A stretch of 64,000 nt of DNA from Acetobacterium woodii DSM 1030 (GTDB taxonomy: Bacteria > Bacillota > Clostridia > Eubacteriales > Eubacteriaceae), in the NCBI RefSeq assembly GCF_000247605.1, contig NC_016894.1:2407732-2471731 (forward strand). Direction: 5' to 3'. The translations under genes and the position numbers were made by a program. Shown here piece after piece: positions 35,421 to 43,708 of the stretch. Each line of letters begins with the position of its first letter. The first letter of the stretch is position 1. The notes under the pieces were generated by a model that saw nothing but the letters and a program-made list of their open reading frames with translations, ran no database searches and was not told where the DNA came from.

Positions 35421-35837
35421 TTATTTGGTTTGATTTTTTTCGATTTCCGTCACACAGGTGGTTTTAATCGTTTCTACCAGAAATTGTAGGGCGTCAATCA
35501 CATGCGGTCTAATATCACCACCAATGAGAACATACATAATATCATCACCAAGCTCCAGGTAACCTTCATTTAGCCAAACCCGTACATGAAATATGCCCTC
35601 TAACTGATAAGTTTTTGCGATAGCCTCTTCAACCATTTCCGGATTATAGGTAAACTCCATTCCGGTTACTAATGAACCATCATTTAAACCTTGACGTACC
35701 TGAGCTTTAGGGGTTTGGCGTACCGTGCCATTGTGGACTAAATACATCCCTTCCGCAAGCGCTTCCGGATCATTTTTAGCTTCTTTTAGCCATTCATCAA
35801 CAGAAGGTGAACGCTTTTTTTTCTTTTGGATAATCAT
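35421..35837 (-). CDS. MoaE-like protein (molybdopterin synthase large-subunit family)
   Basis: A 138-residue protein. The order LAEGMYLVHNGTVRQTPKAQ, VTGMEFTYNPEMVEEAIAKT, HVRVWLNEGYLELGDDIMYV, LIGGDIRPHVIDALQFLV resembles the clostridial MoaE-like family, in which a beta-hammerhead core ends in a helix starting R-x-H-V-x-D-A-L. The usual C-terminal catalytic lysine of MoaE (IWKKE) is not apparent, and no other molybdenum-cofactor genes are nearby, so the function is uncertain. AAAGGAG precedes the start. Confidence 0.55.
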   Translation of the reverse strand: MIIQKKKKRSPSVDEWLKEAKNDPEALAEGMYLVHNGTVRQTPKAQVRQGLNDGSLVTGMEFTYNPEMVEEAIAKTYQLEGIFHVRVWLNEGYLELGDDIMYVLIGGDIRPHVIDALQFLVETIKTTCVTEIEKNQTK

Positions 35838-36084
35838 TCAATAACTCCTTTATTTCGTTAGATTTATACTCCATACTTGCAAACTTAAATTCTATTCGAT
35901 TATTTATATTAAAATAACAGTTATTAAATAGTATATCAGAAATTGATTCATTAAAATATTATTATTTAATCGTTTTATTAAGCTTATTCCACATCTTTTA
36001 AAAAAAAGCATCGTAAATCATACCTCATAAATTCTAAAATATCAACATTCAGTAACTATAAGCTATTTTAAATCATTATTTTAC

Positions 36085-36113
36085 TTGACAAATCGACAAA
36101 GCTGACATACGAT
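36085..36113 (+). promoter_or_regulatory. Promoter of the PTS operon
   Basis: TTGACA (36085-36090), a 17-base spacer and TACGAT (36108-36113). This is a near-consensus sigma-A promoter about 26 bases upstream of the RAT element, so control is most likely by antitermination. Confidence 0.8.
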
Positions 36114-36139
36114 TACACTAATAATTGAACGTTGTTTAA

Positions 36140-36220
36140 TAGTGTGTTACTGAATGATCAGGCATTAACTATTCAGAATTGATCTCTCCAGATCAATTAT
36201 TGGGTGTTAATGTCTTTTTT
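36140..36220 (+). promoter_or_regulatory. RAT antiterminator overlapping an intrinsic terminator (LicT/GlcT type)
   Basis: TAGTGTGTTACTGA ... TCAGGCATTAACTA (36140-36171) matches the ribonucleic antiterminator consensus (GTTACTG ... CAGGCA). Its 3' half GGCATTAAC (36161-36169) also pairs with GTTAATGTC (36206-36214). The inner hairpin AATTGATCT/AGATCAATT and a T run (36215-36220) complete a terminator. The two folds are mutually exclusive: a BglG-family protein binding the RAT would let RNA polymerase into the PTS gene. The antiterminator gene lies just downstream (38630). Confidence 0.92.
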
Positions 36221-36289
36221 GTTTTATTCATTAAAAACAATATAAAACTAAAACACAAATAACAAATAATTCAGTTAAGGAGGAAGAAA

Positions 36290-38539
36290 ATGAAAGATAA
36301 AATTTTTGGTGTTTTACAACGTGTTGGACGATCCTTTATGCTACCTATTGCCCTGTTGCCAGTTGCAGGACTGTTCTTAGGAATTGGGGGATCATTTACC
36401 AACGTAACCATGTTAACTTCCTACAACCTTTTAGGAATTATGGGCCCTGGAACAGTTATCTATGCCATTTTAACTGTTATGATGGCTGCAGGTGAGATTG
36501 TTTTTGCAAATCTACCCATTATTTTTGCCATGGGTGTAGCCATTGGAATGGCAAGACAAGAAAAAGCTGTTGCCGCTCTGGCTGGTGTAATTGGTTACTT
36601 TATTATGCATACCGTCATCGGTGCATTGATTTCTATCACCGGCACATACACTCAAGAAACACTTTTGTCAGCTAATGAAACCGGATTGATGGAAGCGACT
36701 AAAAAAGGCATCGAATATATCCCCATCATTGCTAATCAATTACTTCCCAGTGGATCAATTACCAGTACTGTCGGGATTACCTCATTACAGATGGGTGTTT
36801 TTGGCGGTATTATTGTTGGTTTAGGCGTAGCCGCACTGCATAATAGGTTTTATAAAATAGAATTACCACCAGTGCTTTCATTCTTTGGCGGGACCCGTTT
36901 TGTTCCAATCATTACCGCCGTTGTCTTTTTATTTGTTGGCGGGTTAATGTTTTTTATCTGGCCATTTATTCAAAATGGCATTTACGCCCTTGGCGGTCTT
37001 GTGATGGCTTCAGGATACTTTGGAACATTTATTTATGGGGTCATAGAACGGGCGCTGATTCCTTTTGGCCTGCATCATGTCTTTTATCTGCCTTTCTGGC
37101 AAACCGGCCTGGGTGGAACCATGACTGTGGATGGTGTCGTCATTGAAGGTGCGCAAAATATTTTCTTTGCCCAATTAGCAAGTCCGAATGTTACCCATTT
37201 TTCGGTGGAAGCTACTCGTTTTATGGCAGGAAAATTTCCTTTTATGATTTTCGGCCTTCCAGGTGCCGCCTTGGCCATGTATAAATGTGCCAAAACCAAT
37301 CGCCAAAAAGAAGTCGGGGGGTTATTGATATCGGCGGCCTTAACCGCAATGATTACCGGAATTACCGAACCGCTTGAGTTCACCTTCCTTTTTGTAGCAC
37401 CATTTCTTTACGTAATTCACAGCTTTCTAGCCGGTTTATCCTTTATGCTCATGCATATACTTAATGTTGGTGTTGGAATGACTTTCTCGGGCGGCCTTAT
37501 TGACCTGACTCTATTTGGTATTCTTCAGGGGAATGCTAAAACCAATTGGGTTTATGTTGTAGTGGTTGGCGTTGCCTACTTCTTTGTTTATTATTTCCTC
37601 TTTAAGTTTTTAATTAAAAAATTTAATTTAAAAACCCCCGGACGTGAAGATGATGACGAAGAAACTAAACTTTATACCCGTACTGATGTTGAAGCTAAAA
37701 AAAATAAAGGATTAAATGAAAAATCGGCGCAAGAAACAAGCGATCCGGTTTCCGCTCAGATAATCTCAGGATTAGGAGGTAAAAATAATATCATTGATCT
37801 TGATTCATGCGCCACCAGACTTCGGGTGACCGTTGCAGATGGAAAAAAGATTGATGAAAAAATTCTTAAAGTTTCCGGTGCAATCGGAGTGATCAAAAAG
37901 GGAAATGGAATTCAAATCATTTACGGACCAACCGTAACTGTTATAAAATCCAAATTATCAGAATATCTAGACAGCTCCGAAAGTGATTTGGTAACAAACA
38001 TACCCTCGCTCGACAATCCCGAAGAAATATCAAAGGACGAATCCGAAAATGACAAAAAATCGGAGATCAAAACACCAGAAAGTTTAGAAATTTTCACTTC
38101 CCCTATTGATGGTGAAATCGCCAGTATCACCGAAACTCCGGATGATGCATTCAGTCAAAAAATGGTTGGTGATGGGATCGTAATTTTTCCTACCGGAAAT
38201 AAAATTTATGCCCCTTGTGATGCCAACATTGAGGTGCTTTTCCCCACTAAACATGCGTTAGGATTAACCAGCTTAAATGGAACAGAAATCCTCATTCATA
38301 TTGGAATTGATACGGTTAAACTAGAAGGCAAAGGATTTACTGAATTCATAAAGCAAGGCGATAAAGTAAAAAAAGGAGATTTATTAATGCAATTAGATCT
38401 GGATTTTATTTCTAAAAATGCACCTTCAACAGCCATCCCCGTTGTTTTTACAAACCTTTCTGACAATCAAAAGGTGACAATTCTTAAAAGCGGAACAGTT
38501 AAAGCTAATGAAGAAGCCTTTGCCATCAAATCCCGATGA
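36290..38539 (+). CDS. PTS glucose-family transporter, EIICBA in one chain
   Basis: A 749-residue permease. EIIC (1-430) has about ten membrane segments and GITEPLEFTFLFVAPFLY, the sugar-channel motif. EIIB (about 485-565) has phospho-cysteine C507 in DSCATRLRV. EIIA (about 590-749) has active-site histidines H655 (KHALGL) and H670 (LIHIGID). The BA order follows C through a hydrophilic linker, as in PtsG and maltose/N-acetylglucosamine types. Substrate is probably glucose or a glucoside. AAGGAGGA precedes the ATG, and expression is expected to require antitermination at the RAT. Confidence 0.93.
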   Translation: MKDKIFGVLQRVGRSFMLPIALLPVAGLFLGIGGSFTNVTMLTSYNLLGIMGPGTVIYAILTVMMAAGEIVFANLPIIFAMGVAIGMARQEKAVAALAGVIGYFIMHTVIGALISITGTYTQETLLSANETGLMEATKKGIEYIPIIANQLLPSGSITSTVGITSLQMGVFGGIIVGLGVAALHNRFYKIELPPVLSFFGGTRFVPIITAVVFLFVGGLMFFIWPFIQNGIYALGGLVMASGYFGTFIYGVIERALIPFGLHHVFYLPFWQTGLGGTMTVDGVVIEGAQNIFFAQLASPNVTHFSVEATRFMAGKFPFMIFGLPGAALAMYKCAKTNRQKEVGGLLISAALTAMITGITEPLEFTFLFVAPFLYVIHSFLAGLSFMLMHILNVGVGMTFSGGLIDLTLFGILQGNAKTNWVYVVVVGVAYFFVYYFLFKFLIKKFNLKTPGREDDDEETKLYTRTDVEAKKNKGLNEKSAQETSDPVSAQIISGLGGKNNIIDLDSCATRLRVTVADGKKIDEKILKVSGAIGVIKKGNGIQIIYGPTVTVIKSKLSEYLDSSESDLVTNIPSLDNPEEISKDESENDKKSEIKTPESLEIFTSPIDGEIASITETPDDAFSQKMVGDGIVIFPTGNKIYAPCDANIEVLFPTKHALGLTSLNGTEILIHIGIDTVKLEGKGFTEFIKQGDKVKKGDLLMQLDLDFISKNAPSTAIPVVFTNLSDNQKVTILKSGTVKANEEAFAIKSR

Positions 38540-38576
38540 ACCTTGCATCTTTACGGTAATTGAGTTAATATTAGTA

Positions 38577-38612
38577 AAAAGCAAACCTCTGACTTTCAGT
38601 GGTTTGCTTTCT
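38577..38612 (+). terminator. Hairpin between the PTS gene and the antiterminator gene
   Basis: AAAAGCAAACC, a 13-base loop, then GGTTTGCTTT. The T run is short, so read-through into the antiterminator gene is plausible, leaving both co-expressed but at different levels. Confidence 0.7.
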
Positions 38613-38629
38613 CCAAAAGGGGTAATTTT

Positions 38630-39475
38630 ATGGTTGTGATAAAAAAAGTATTAAACAATAACGCAGTATTAGCTTTTGATATTGAGAAAAAATGCGAAGT
38701 TATTTTTTTGGGCAAAGGTATTGGCTTTAATAAAAAAATTGCCATGACCGATGAAATCCAATCGGATGTCAAAAAATACTATTTAGATAAAGACACTGAA
38801 AAAGGACTTTCCACCGATCTCATTAAAAATGTGGAACCGATTTATTTAGAAATCGCCCATGAAATTATTAAAGAAGCAGAGCTAAAATTTGAAAAATTGG
38901 ACAACCATATCCTATTACCGCTAGCCGATCACATCGCTTTTGCCATTGAACGCCTTGAAAAGCATATCAATTTTGAAAACCCATTTACCAACGATATCCG
39001 TTTTTTATATGAACAGGAATTTGAAGTTGCGCTAAAAGGAAAGGTTATTATTAGTAAAAAAACCGGTTATCTGATCAGTGATGATGAAGCTGGCTACATC
39101 GCTTTGTATCTCCATTCTGCCATTAACAATACCAAAATATCCCAATCTATGAATATTGCCATTATTATGGGTGAAGCTATCAAACAAATCGAAGACGATT
39201 GCAACATGACCATTAAATCTGGATCATTCGCTTATTCTCGTCTGATGTACCATTTTCGTTTTATGATCTCCCGAGTAATGATCAATGAAAAACTCAACTC
39301 CGATATGATCGATTACGCCAAAACGCATTTACCATATGCCTTTAATGTGGCTACCAATGTTTGCAAAAAGCTTGAAAGAGAATTAGGAAAGCTTTTTTCA
39401 GAAAGAGAAATCAGTTATTTAGCCTTGCACATTGAACGTATTCGAATGCTGGAAACATCGGATTTAAAGTCTTAA
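38630..39475 (+). CDS. licT: BglG/LicT-family transcriptional antiterminator
   Basis: A 281-residue RNA-binding regulator. The co-antiterminator domain (1-60) starts VIKKVLNNNAVLAFD and continues EVIFLGKGIGFNKK, the RNA-binding signature. PRD1 (about 65-170) contains LPLADHIAFAIERLEKHI and ALYLHSAINN with conserved histidines. PRD2 (about 175-281) contains HLPYAFNVA and LALHIERI. PTS phosphorylation of PRD histidines controls dimerisation and RAT binding. The RAT lies upstream of the adjacent PTS gene, so this is its regulator. LicT and GlcT subtypes cannot be told apart here with certainty. Confidence 0.92.
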   Translation: MVVIKKVLNNNAVLAFDIEKKCEVIFLGKGIGFNKKIAMTDEIQSDVKKYYLDKDTEKGLSTDLIKNVEPIYLEIAHEIIKEAELKFEKLDNHILLPLADHIAFAIERLEKHINFENPFTNDIRFLYEQEFEVALKGKVIISKKTGYLISDDEAGYIALYLHSAINNTKISQSMNIAIIMGEAIKQIEDDCNMTIKSGSFAYSRLMYHFRFMISRVMINEKLNSDMIDYAKTHLPYAFNVATNVCKKLERELGKLFSEREISYLALHIERIRMLETSDLKS

Positions 39476-39480
39476 AATCA

Positions 39481-39525
39481 AAAAAAAGAAAGCTAGCCAT
39501 TATAATGACCAAGCTTTCTTTTTTT
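39481..39525. terminator. Bidirectional terminator
   Basis: Perfect 14-base arms AAAAAAAGAAAGCT (39481-39494) and AGCTTTCTTTTTTT (39512-39525) between the antiterminator gene and the convergent URO-D gene. Confidence 0.9.
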
Positions 39526-39530
39526 ATTCT

Positions 39531-40544
39531 TTAATATTCTTTATTAAGTCGGTTTAATTCTTCAGTAATTGCTTCATAAACACCTGGATATACACTACCC
39601 GGTCCACCTTGGGTAATACAAGGAATATAATAATGTTTACCACATCGTTTAACCGAATTTTGTACTTCAGCACTGACGCTTTCCTGCGTCCAGTTTTCTT
39701 CGTCAATCAGGGAATTATCAATATCACCCATGAAAGAAATCTGTCCGCCATATTTCTTAATCAGTTCGGGAACATTATTTGAAGAAATACAACCTTGCCA
39801 GATATCAATTCCCATTTCAATCATATGAGGAACCAAATTGGCCGCATAAGAATCGCTATGATGGACAACCAGTTCCACGCCGTTTGCTTTATAGAATCCG
39901 TATATTTTTTTGTAAGCTGGTACAATAAATTCTTCAAACATATCCGGTGCCATGAATGAATTTAAAGAGCTGCCCCAGTCGTCATGATGGAAAAGACAGT
40001 CTGGTTTAAAGTATTTGATCAGTTCAGCTGCATATTTCAATTCATATTCGACGATGTAATCGATCAGTGCATGCATTTCTTCGGGTTCTTCATAGAAACC
40101 CATCAGGCAGTCTTCCATACCCATTAAATGGTGACATTGTTCAAAGACACCCGGGGCAACAAATACAGTTGCAAAAACTTCATTGCGGTCAATGGCTTCG
40201 ACTGCTGGTAAAAATGGTGCCCATGCTTCAGCGGGAAGATTTGTCTCGGGAGCTTTTACAACATCTCTCCATTTCGTAATATCTTTAAGGACTTTGTGTT
40301 CGGCATCATGTAAAGGAAATGCACCCGGTGTCCCAGCTGGCCAGGCAAAAGTAATTCCCCAGGCATTTTTTGCCGGCTCGCCACCAGGCATGGGAAAGGC
40401 ACCCTGAGCAGTAATCGGATCACCCATGATCATTCCATAAATGGCATCCGTACATACAAAAGCTTCATATTGATTAACATAGCGGTCTGGATTTCCACCG
40501 TTAATCGTTTCCAATAAGTTCTGTCTTTTTGTTAGCATATTCAT
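39531..40544 (-). CDS. Uroporphyrinogen decarboxylase-family protein (methyltransferase type)
   Basis: A 337-residue TIM-barrel protein of the URO-D superfamily. It starts MLTKRQNLLETINGGNPDRY and contains FHHDDWGSSLNSFMAPDMFEEFIVP (near 185-210) and HSDSYAANLVPHMIEMGIDIW. It lacks an HXCX zinc motif, so it is not a plain MtaA. In acetogens many such proteins are methyltransferases of O-demethylase systems or act on unknown methylated substrates. No corrinoid protein or activase gene is adjacent. AGGAGG is better spaced for the ATG two codons in (40538) than for the first. Confidence 0.82.
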   Translation of the reverse strand: MNMLTKRQNLLETINGGNPDRYVNQYEAFVCTDAIYGMIMGDPITAQGAFPMPGGEPAKNAWGITFAWPAGTPGAFPLHDAEHKVLKDITKWRDVVKAPETNLPAEAWAPFLPAVEAIDRNEVFATVFVAPGVFEQCHHLMGMEDCLMGFYEEPEEMHALIDYIVEYELKYAAELIKYFKPDCLFHHDDWGSSLNSFMAPDMFEEFIVPAYKKIYGFYKANGVELVVHHSDSYAANLVPHMIEMGIDIWQGCISSNNVPELIKKYGGQISFMGDIDNSLIDEENWTQESVSAEVQNSVKRCGKHYYIPCITQGGPGSVYPGVYEAITEELNRLNKEY

Positions 40545-41143
40545 CTTCCTCCTATGAATGTTGTAACACTACACAAATTAAATGCGTGTAACTATTGTAA
40601 AATCAATTATATCACCAGTTTTTAAAAACATCAAGCTAAACTTAACCGGTTAAAATATATTTTTTATTTGCTTAAAAATGCCTTTTTATAAGGATTAATC
40701 AATCTACTTAAGATTGTTTATTTACTCTCTAGATATTTTCATCTCGTAGATATCGATAAATTTACATATTCAGATTTCACAATATAACAAGCCCATGTCA
40801 AAACGTTTTCTGTTTTCTAGTAATAAAAGTAACCTTACCGCGAGTTTTACCTACCTGCCAATCATAATCTTCGACAATAAGCCGATAATCACCAATAAAG
40901 CCATTAATCGTTTCATTTTTCCTGAACCTATTTTTGTCCTTATTCTTCGTATACCCATATTACCGTTGACTATCCCTTTTTTGTGATAATCGTAACCTTT
41001 TATTTTTAAATTTGATCATCTAAAACGCTTTTTCATACTTTTACATATTTGATATCAAATAATTACGACATTTAAATGACTTCGAAAGTTTTGACATTGA
41101 TGGGCTTCAAACTCTGATCACCAGCTTTTTTTAAACATCTTTA
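40545..41143. other. Noncoding gap between the URO-D gene and the EFR1 gene
   Basis: About 600 bases of AT-rich DNA with no gene I can support. Around 40795-40930 the minus strand has a short run that reads as plausible protein (GDYRLIVEDYDWQVGKTRGK and following) but with no start or ribosome site and stops on both sides. It could be a gene relic. I found no terminator or repeat here. The URO-D promoter must lie in the left part. Confidence 0.45.
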
Positions 41144-41899
41144 TCATTTAATCCCCTGATACTGTTGTTTAACTTGCCCATGTAAGAGAACGGTAATTGC
41201 TTTTTGGGGACATGCGTTCACACACCGATAACAAAGGGTACAGTTACCTTTAGGTTCAATTTTTTGTTCAATCGGTTCGAGATTTTTCATTGGACAGATT
41301 TTTACACACTTTAAGCAAACAATACAGTTATCCGTAATAATGACATCCTTCTCCGCTTTTTTCTCAAGTCTTAAAAAAGATTTGCGTTGCATCCATAAAC
41401 CCAAATAATTCGATACCGGATTGAATCCACGTGTTTTAACAACTCCATTACGAATATTTTTAACCACATTATCAAGTCGCTTTTCCGCTTTTTTGACATA
41501 GTTGACAATCTTTTTCGGATTTCCAACCGATAATAACGGTATATTGCAGATATTATTTGGCATATTAAAATGTTCAGCATAAAGAATGTTAATGGTAACG
41601 CCTTCTAATAATTCGGTAAAAATCCGAGCTCCATCACCTGAAAACATCAGTTGGGTGCTGAGAATGATTAGGTTTTTTTGATCAAAAAGCAAACGATTCC
41701 GGGTAACAAACTCACGCATGATTTTGGGTACACAAGACCCATAAATGGGGTAACTAACGACAATCGTTTCTGTCACTGCCATTATTTTCTTAAAATCAAT
41801 TTCTTCCTCAATGGAATGGCACTCCGCCCCCATCTTTTGTGAAAAATGTTCGGCAATGAATTTTGAATTTCCAGTTCCTGAAAAATATAATGTTAGCAT
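41144..41899 (-). CDS. EFR1-family flavodoxin-ferredoxin protein
   Basis: A 251-residue fusion. The N-terminal flavodoxin-like domain begins LTLYFSGTGNSKFIAEHF, with the FMN phosphate loop SGTGNS. The C-terminal dicluster ferredoxin has CIVCLKCVKICPMKN and CTLCYRCVNACPQKAI (about 195-237), giving two complete CxxCxxCxxxCP sites. Family members pass electrons between flavin and 4Fe-4S centres in anaerobes. The partner is unknown. GGGAG precedes the ATG; it is probably monocistronic. Confidence 0.9.
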   Translation of the reverse strand: MLTLYFSGTGNSKFIAEHFSQKMGAECHSIEEEIDFKKIMAVTETIVVSYPIYGSCVPKIMREFVTRNRLLFDQKNLIILSTQLMFSGDGARIFTELLEGVTINILYAEHFNMPNNICNIPLLSVGNPKKIVNYVKKAEKRLDNVVKNIRNGVVKTRGFNPVSNYLGLWMQRKSFLRLEKKAEKDVIITDNCIVCLKCVKICPMKNLEPIEQKIEPKGNCTLCYRCVNACPQKAITVLLHGQVKQQYQGIK

Positions 41900-42066
41900 A
41901 AATTCTCCCTATATAAATATAAAATCAACTCTGATTTAATCTGATCATTTCTAATTGAAATAACATCCTGTATTTTAATTAACTACTCGTTGCTATTTCA
42001 TGCCAGATGTCTCACGCGATGACAGTTCATCACGATAATAGTTCCCTTTGTTAATAGCACTATAAT

Positions 42067-42753
42067 TTATTCCGTTTGTCCAATCGGTAACGTATCAATC
42101 AAACGACTAATCACAAACAATCCTGCGATAATTAAAACCGCTATTATAATGGGAATACTGACCAGTTTGAATGTCAAAAAACGACCAATTAGGTAGATTG
42201 CTCCGAATATCAAAAAAAACATGATCCAGTCGATTAAATAAAACCAATTCCGGTAGCGCGCTTTAATCTGTGTCAATGACAGTGACGTCTTACACGTATA
42301 GTTTACAATGAGGTTAGCAGTAATTACAATTATCAAACCATTAATTATATCTCCCAACGTCAAAGATAATTCCCAAACCATTGTTTTATTTAAAATCCCG
42401 TCAATCATACCACTCATAAGCCAAATCACCAACATTACACCAGTCAATGAAAACGCTTCACTGACTGTTATCAGGATTTTTTCTTTTTTCGACTGCGGTG
42501 GAAAGACATTAACAATTTCATCACAAAACAATTTAAAATCTTCACCAATTATCACTTCGATATTTTCATTTCTTGCTTCCCCATCCGCTACCATTCGCAT
42601 AATGTCTGCTCTAACCTCTTCTTGATGGTATTCCGAAATATTACACCCGCGAAGATAAACAACGATGTCCGTAAGTGCTTTTTGGTTACAGTCATTTAAG
42701 GTTTTTTCAAATTCATTATTTTCACGTAATAATTTTCTGGTTTTACTCTTCAC
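42067..42753 (-). CDS. Membrane protein of the PadR-linked HAAS/DUF1700-like class
   Basis: A 228-residue protein. Residues 1-90 are soluble and helical and resemble the HAAS-type domain (EYHQEEVRADIMRMVADGEA then IEVIIGEDFKLFCDEIV). This is followed by four hydrophobic segments (about 100-125, 133-152, 170-190, 195-220). Such proteins are often encoded next to a PadR repressor and are part of its regulon, as here: the genes overlap by 4 bases. Function is unknown; envelope-stress or transporter-accessory roles are possible. Confidence 0.65.
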   Translation of the reverse strand: MKSKTRKLLRENNEFEKTLNDCNQKALTDIVVYLRGCNISEYHQEEVRADIMRMVADGEARNENIEVIIGEDFKLFCDEIVNVFPPQSKKEKILITVSEAFSLTGVMLVIWLMSGMIDGILNKTMVWELSLTLGDIINGLIIVITANLIVNYTCKTSLSLTQIKARYRNWFYLIDWIMFFLIFGAIYLIGRFLTFKLVSIPIIIAVLIIAGLFVISRLIDTLPIGQTE

Positions 42754-43085
42754 AAATTGACCTCCTTCAAATAATTTATCAGCTGATGCACGGCCTGATC
42801 TAATTCTTCAAAACTATCAAAAAATTGCTTCAGTTCACTTTTCCCAGAGTCAGAAAGACCATAATACTTGCGTTTTGGTCCTTGACCAGACTCCCGATAG
42901 GTCGCCACAATCAATCCATTTTTTTCGAGCCGAAGCAACAAAGGATAAATTGTCCCCTCTGAAATATTACCAAAACCAAATTTTTCCAATTGCCGTGAAA
43001 TCTCATATCCATAACTATCCTGTACACTGATAATAGCTAAAATACAGCCTTCCAGTGTTCCTTTAAGCATCTGCGATGGAATCAT
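42750..43085 (-). CDS. PadR-family transcriptional regulator
   Basis: A 111-residue winged-helix repressor. It has MLKGTLEGCILAIISVQDSY, GYEISRQLEKFGFGNISEGT, IYPLLLRLEKNGLIVATYRE and then GPKRKYYGLSDSGKSELKQF, the full PadR core, plus a short C-terminal dimerisation helix. It overlaps the following membrane-protein gene by 4 bases. An inverted repeat upstream (43101-43145) is a candidate operator. Effector unknown. Confidence 0.92.
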   Translation of the reverse strand: MIPSQMLKGTLEGCILAIISVQDSYGYEISRQLEKFGFGNISEGTIYPLLLRLEKNGLIVATYRESGQGPKRKYYGLSDSGKSELKQFFDSFEELDQAVHQLINYLKEVNL

Positions 43086-43100
43086 CCGATCCTCCTTTTA

Positions 43101-43145
43101 CTAACATGCAATGCATAGCACTGACTATATTGTATTACATGTTAG
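43101..43145. promoter_or_regulatory. Candidate PadR operator (inverted repeat)
   Basis: CTAACATG (43101-43108) and CATGTTAG (43138-43145) are exact reverse complements separated by 29 bases, just upstream of padR. The spacing of about three and a half helical turns would suit two PadR dimers or a looped site. No -10/-35 pair was fixed with confidence. Confidence 0.6.
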
Positions 43146-43255
43146 TGGATAATGACAAGAATTATTTTTTTTGCTAAAAAAAATTTATGTTTCTCCGCAC
43201 CAAGATCACTTAGTCAGTCCGGCAGATAAATTTCTTATGATATATTTTAAACACA

Positions 43256-43311
43256 TTGACAAAGAACGGTTGTTAGTTTATACTGTGCTTACAGTGCATG
43301 CACAGTATAAA
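43256..43311 (+). promoter_or_regulatory. Promoter and GntR-type operator of the ABC operon
   Basis: TTGACA (43256-43261), a 17-base spacer, then TATACT (43279-43284). An exact inverted repeat TTTATACTGTG (43277-43287)/CACAGTATAAA (43301-43311) covers the -10 box and likely start site, ideal for repression. The first gene of the operon is a GntR (YtrA type) protein, so autorepression is likely. Confidence 0.85.
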
Positions 43312-43325
43312 TATATGGAGGTGGC

Positions 43326-43706
43326 ATGAAATTGAATATAATCATTGTAAATTCTGCGGATGTACCGATTTACGAACAGATTATGAACCAAGTTAAAGCT
43401 GCCATCTTATCTGGCGAATTAAAAGATGGGGATATTTTACCTTCGGTTAGGAGTTTAGCGAAGGACTTAAATGTTAGTGTCATTACCACCAGAAAAGCCT
43501 ACGATGGCTTGGAAGCCCAAGGTTTTACACTCAATATGATGGGTAAAGGTTCTTTTGTCGCACCACAAAATATGGAACGCTTACGAGAATCGCGAATGAT
43601 AGAGATTGAAAAGAAGCTCACCGAAATTATCAAGTATGCAAAACCGATTGGTATTTTAGGCGAAGACTTAAAAAAAATAATTGATGAATTAATCGTGGAG
43701 GAATAA
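43326..43706 (+). CDS. GntR-family regulator, YtrA subfamily
   Basis: A 126-residue regulator. The winged helix contains VPIYEQIMNQVKAAILSGEL, LPSVRSLAKDLNVSVITTRK and YDGLEAQGFTLNMMGKGSFV. The short C-terminal helical part (about 75-126) is the small YtrA-type dimerisation domain, not a large effector domain. ATGGAGGTGGC precedes the start. It is the first gene of an operon with an ABC ATPase and permease. Confidence 0.92.
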   Translation: MKLNIIIVNSADVPIYEQIMNQVKAAILSGELKDGDILPSVRSLAKDLNVSVITTRKAYDGLEAQGFTLNMMGKGSFVAPQNMERLRESRMIEIEKKLTEIIKYAKPIGILGEDLKKIIDELIVEE

Positions 43707-43708
43707 AA

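Noticed and set aside
40795-40986. 63-residue plus-strand ORF
   Set aside because: No ribosome site; composition looks like the reverse of AT-rich noncoding DNA.
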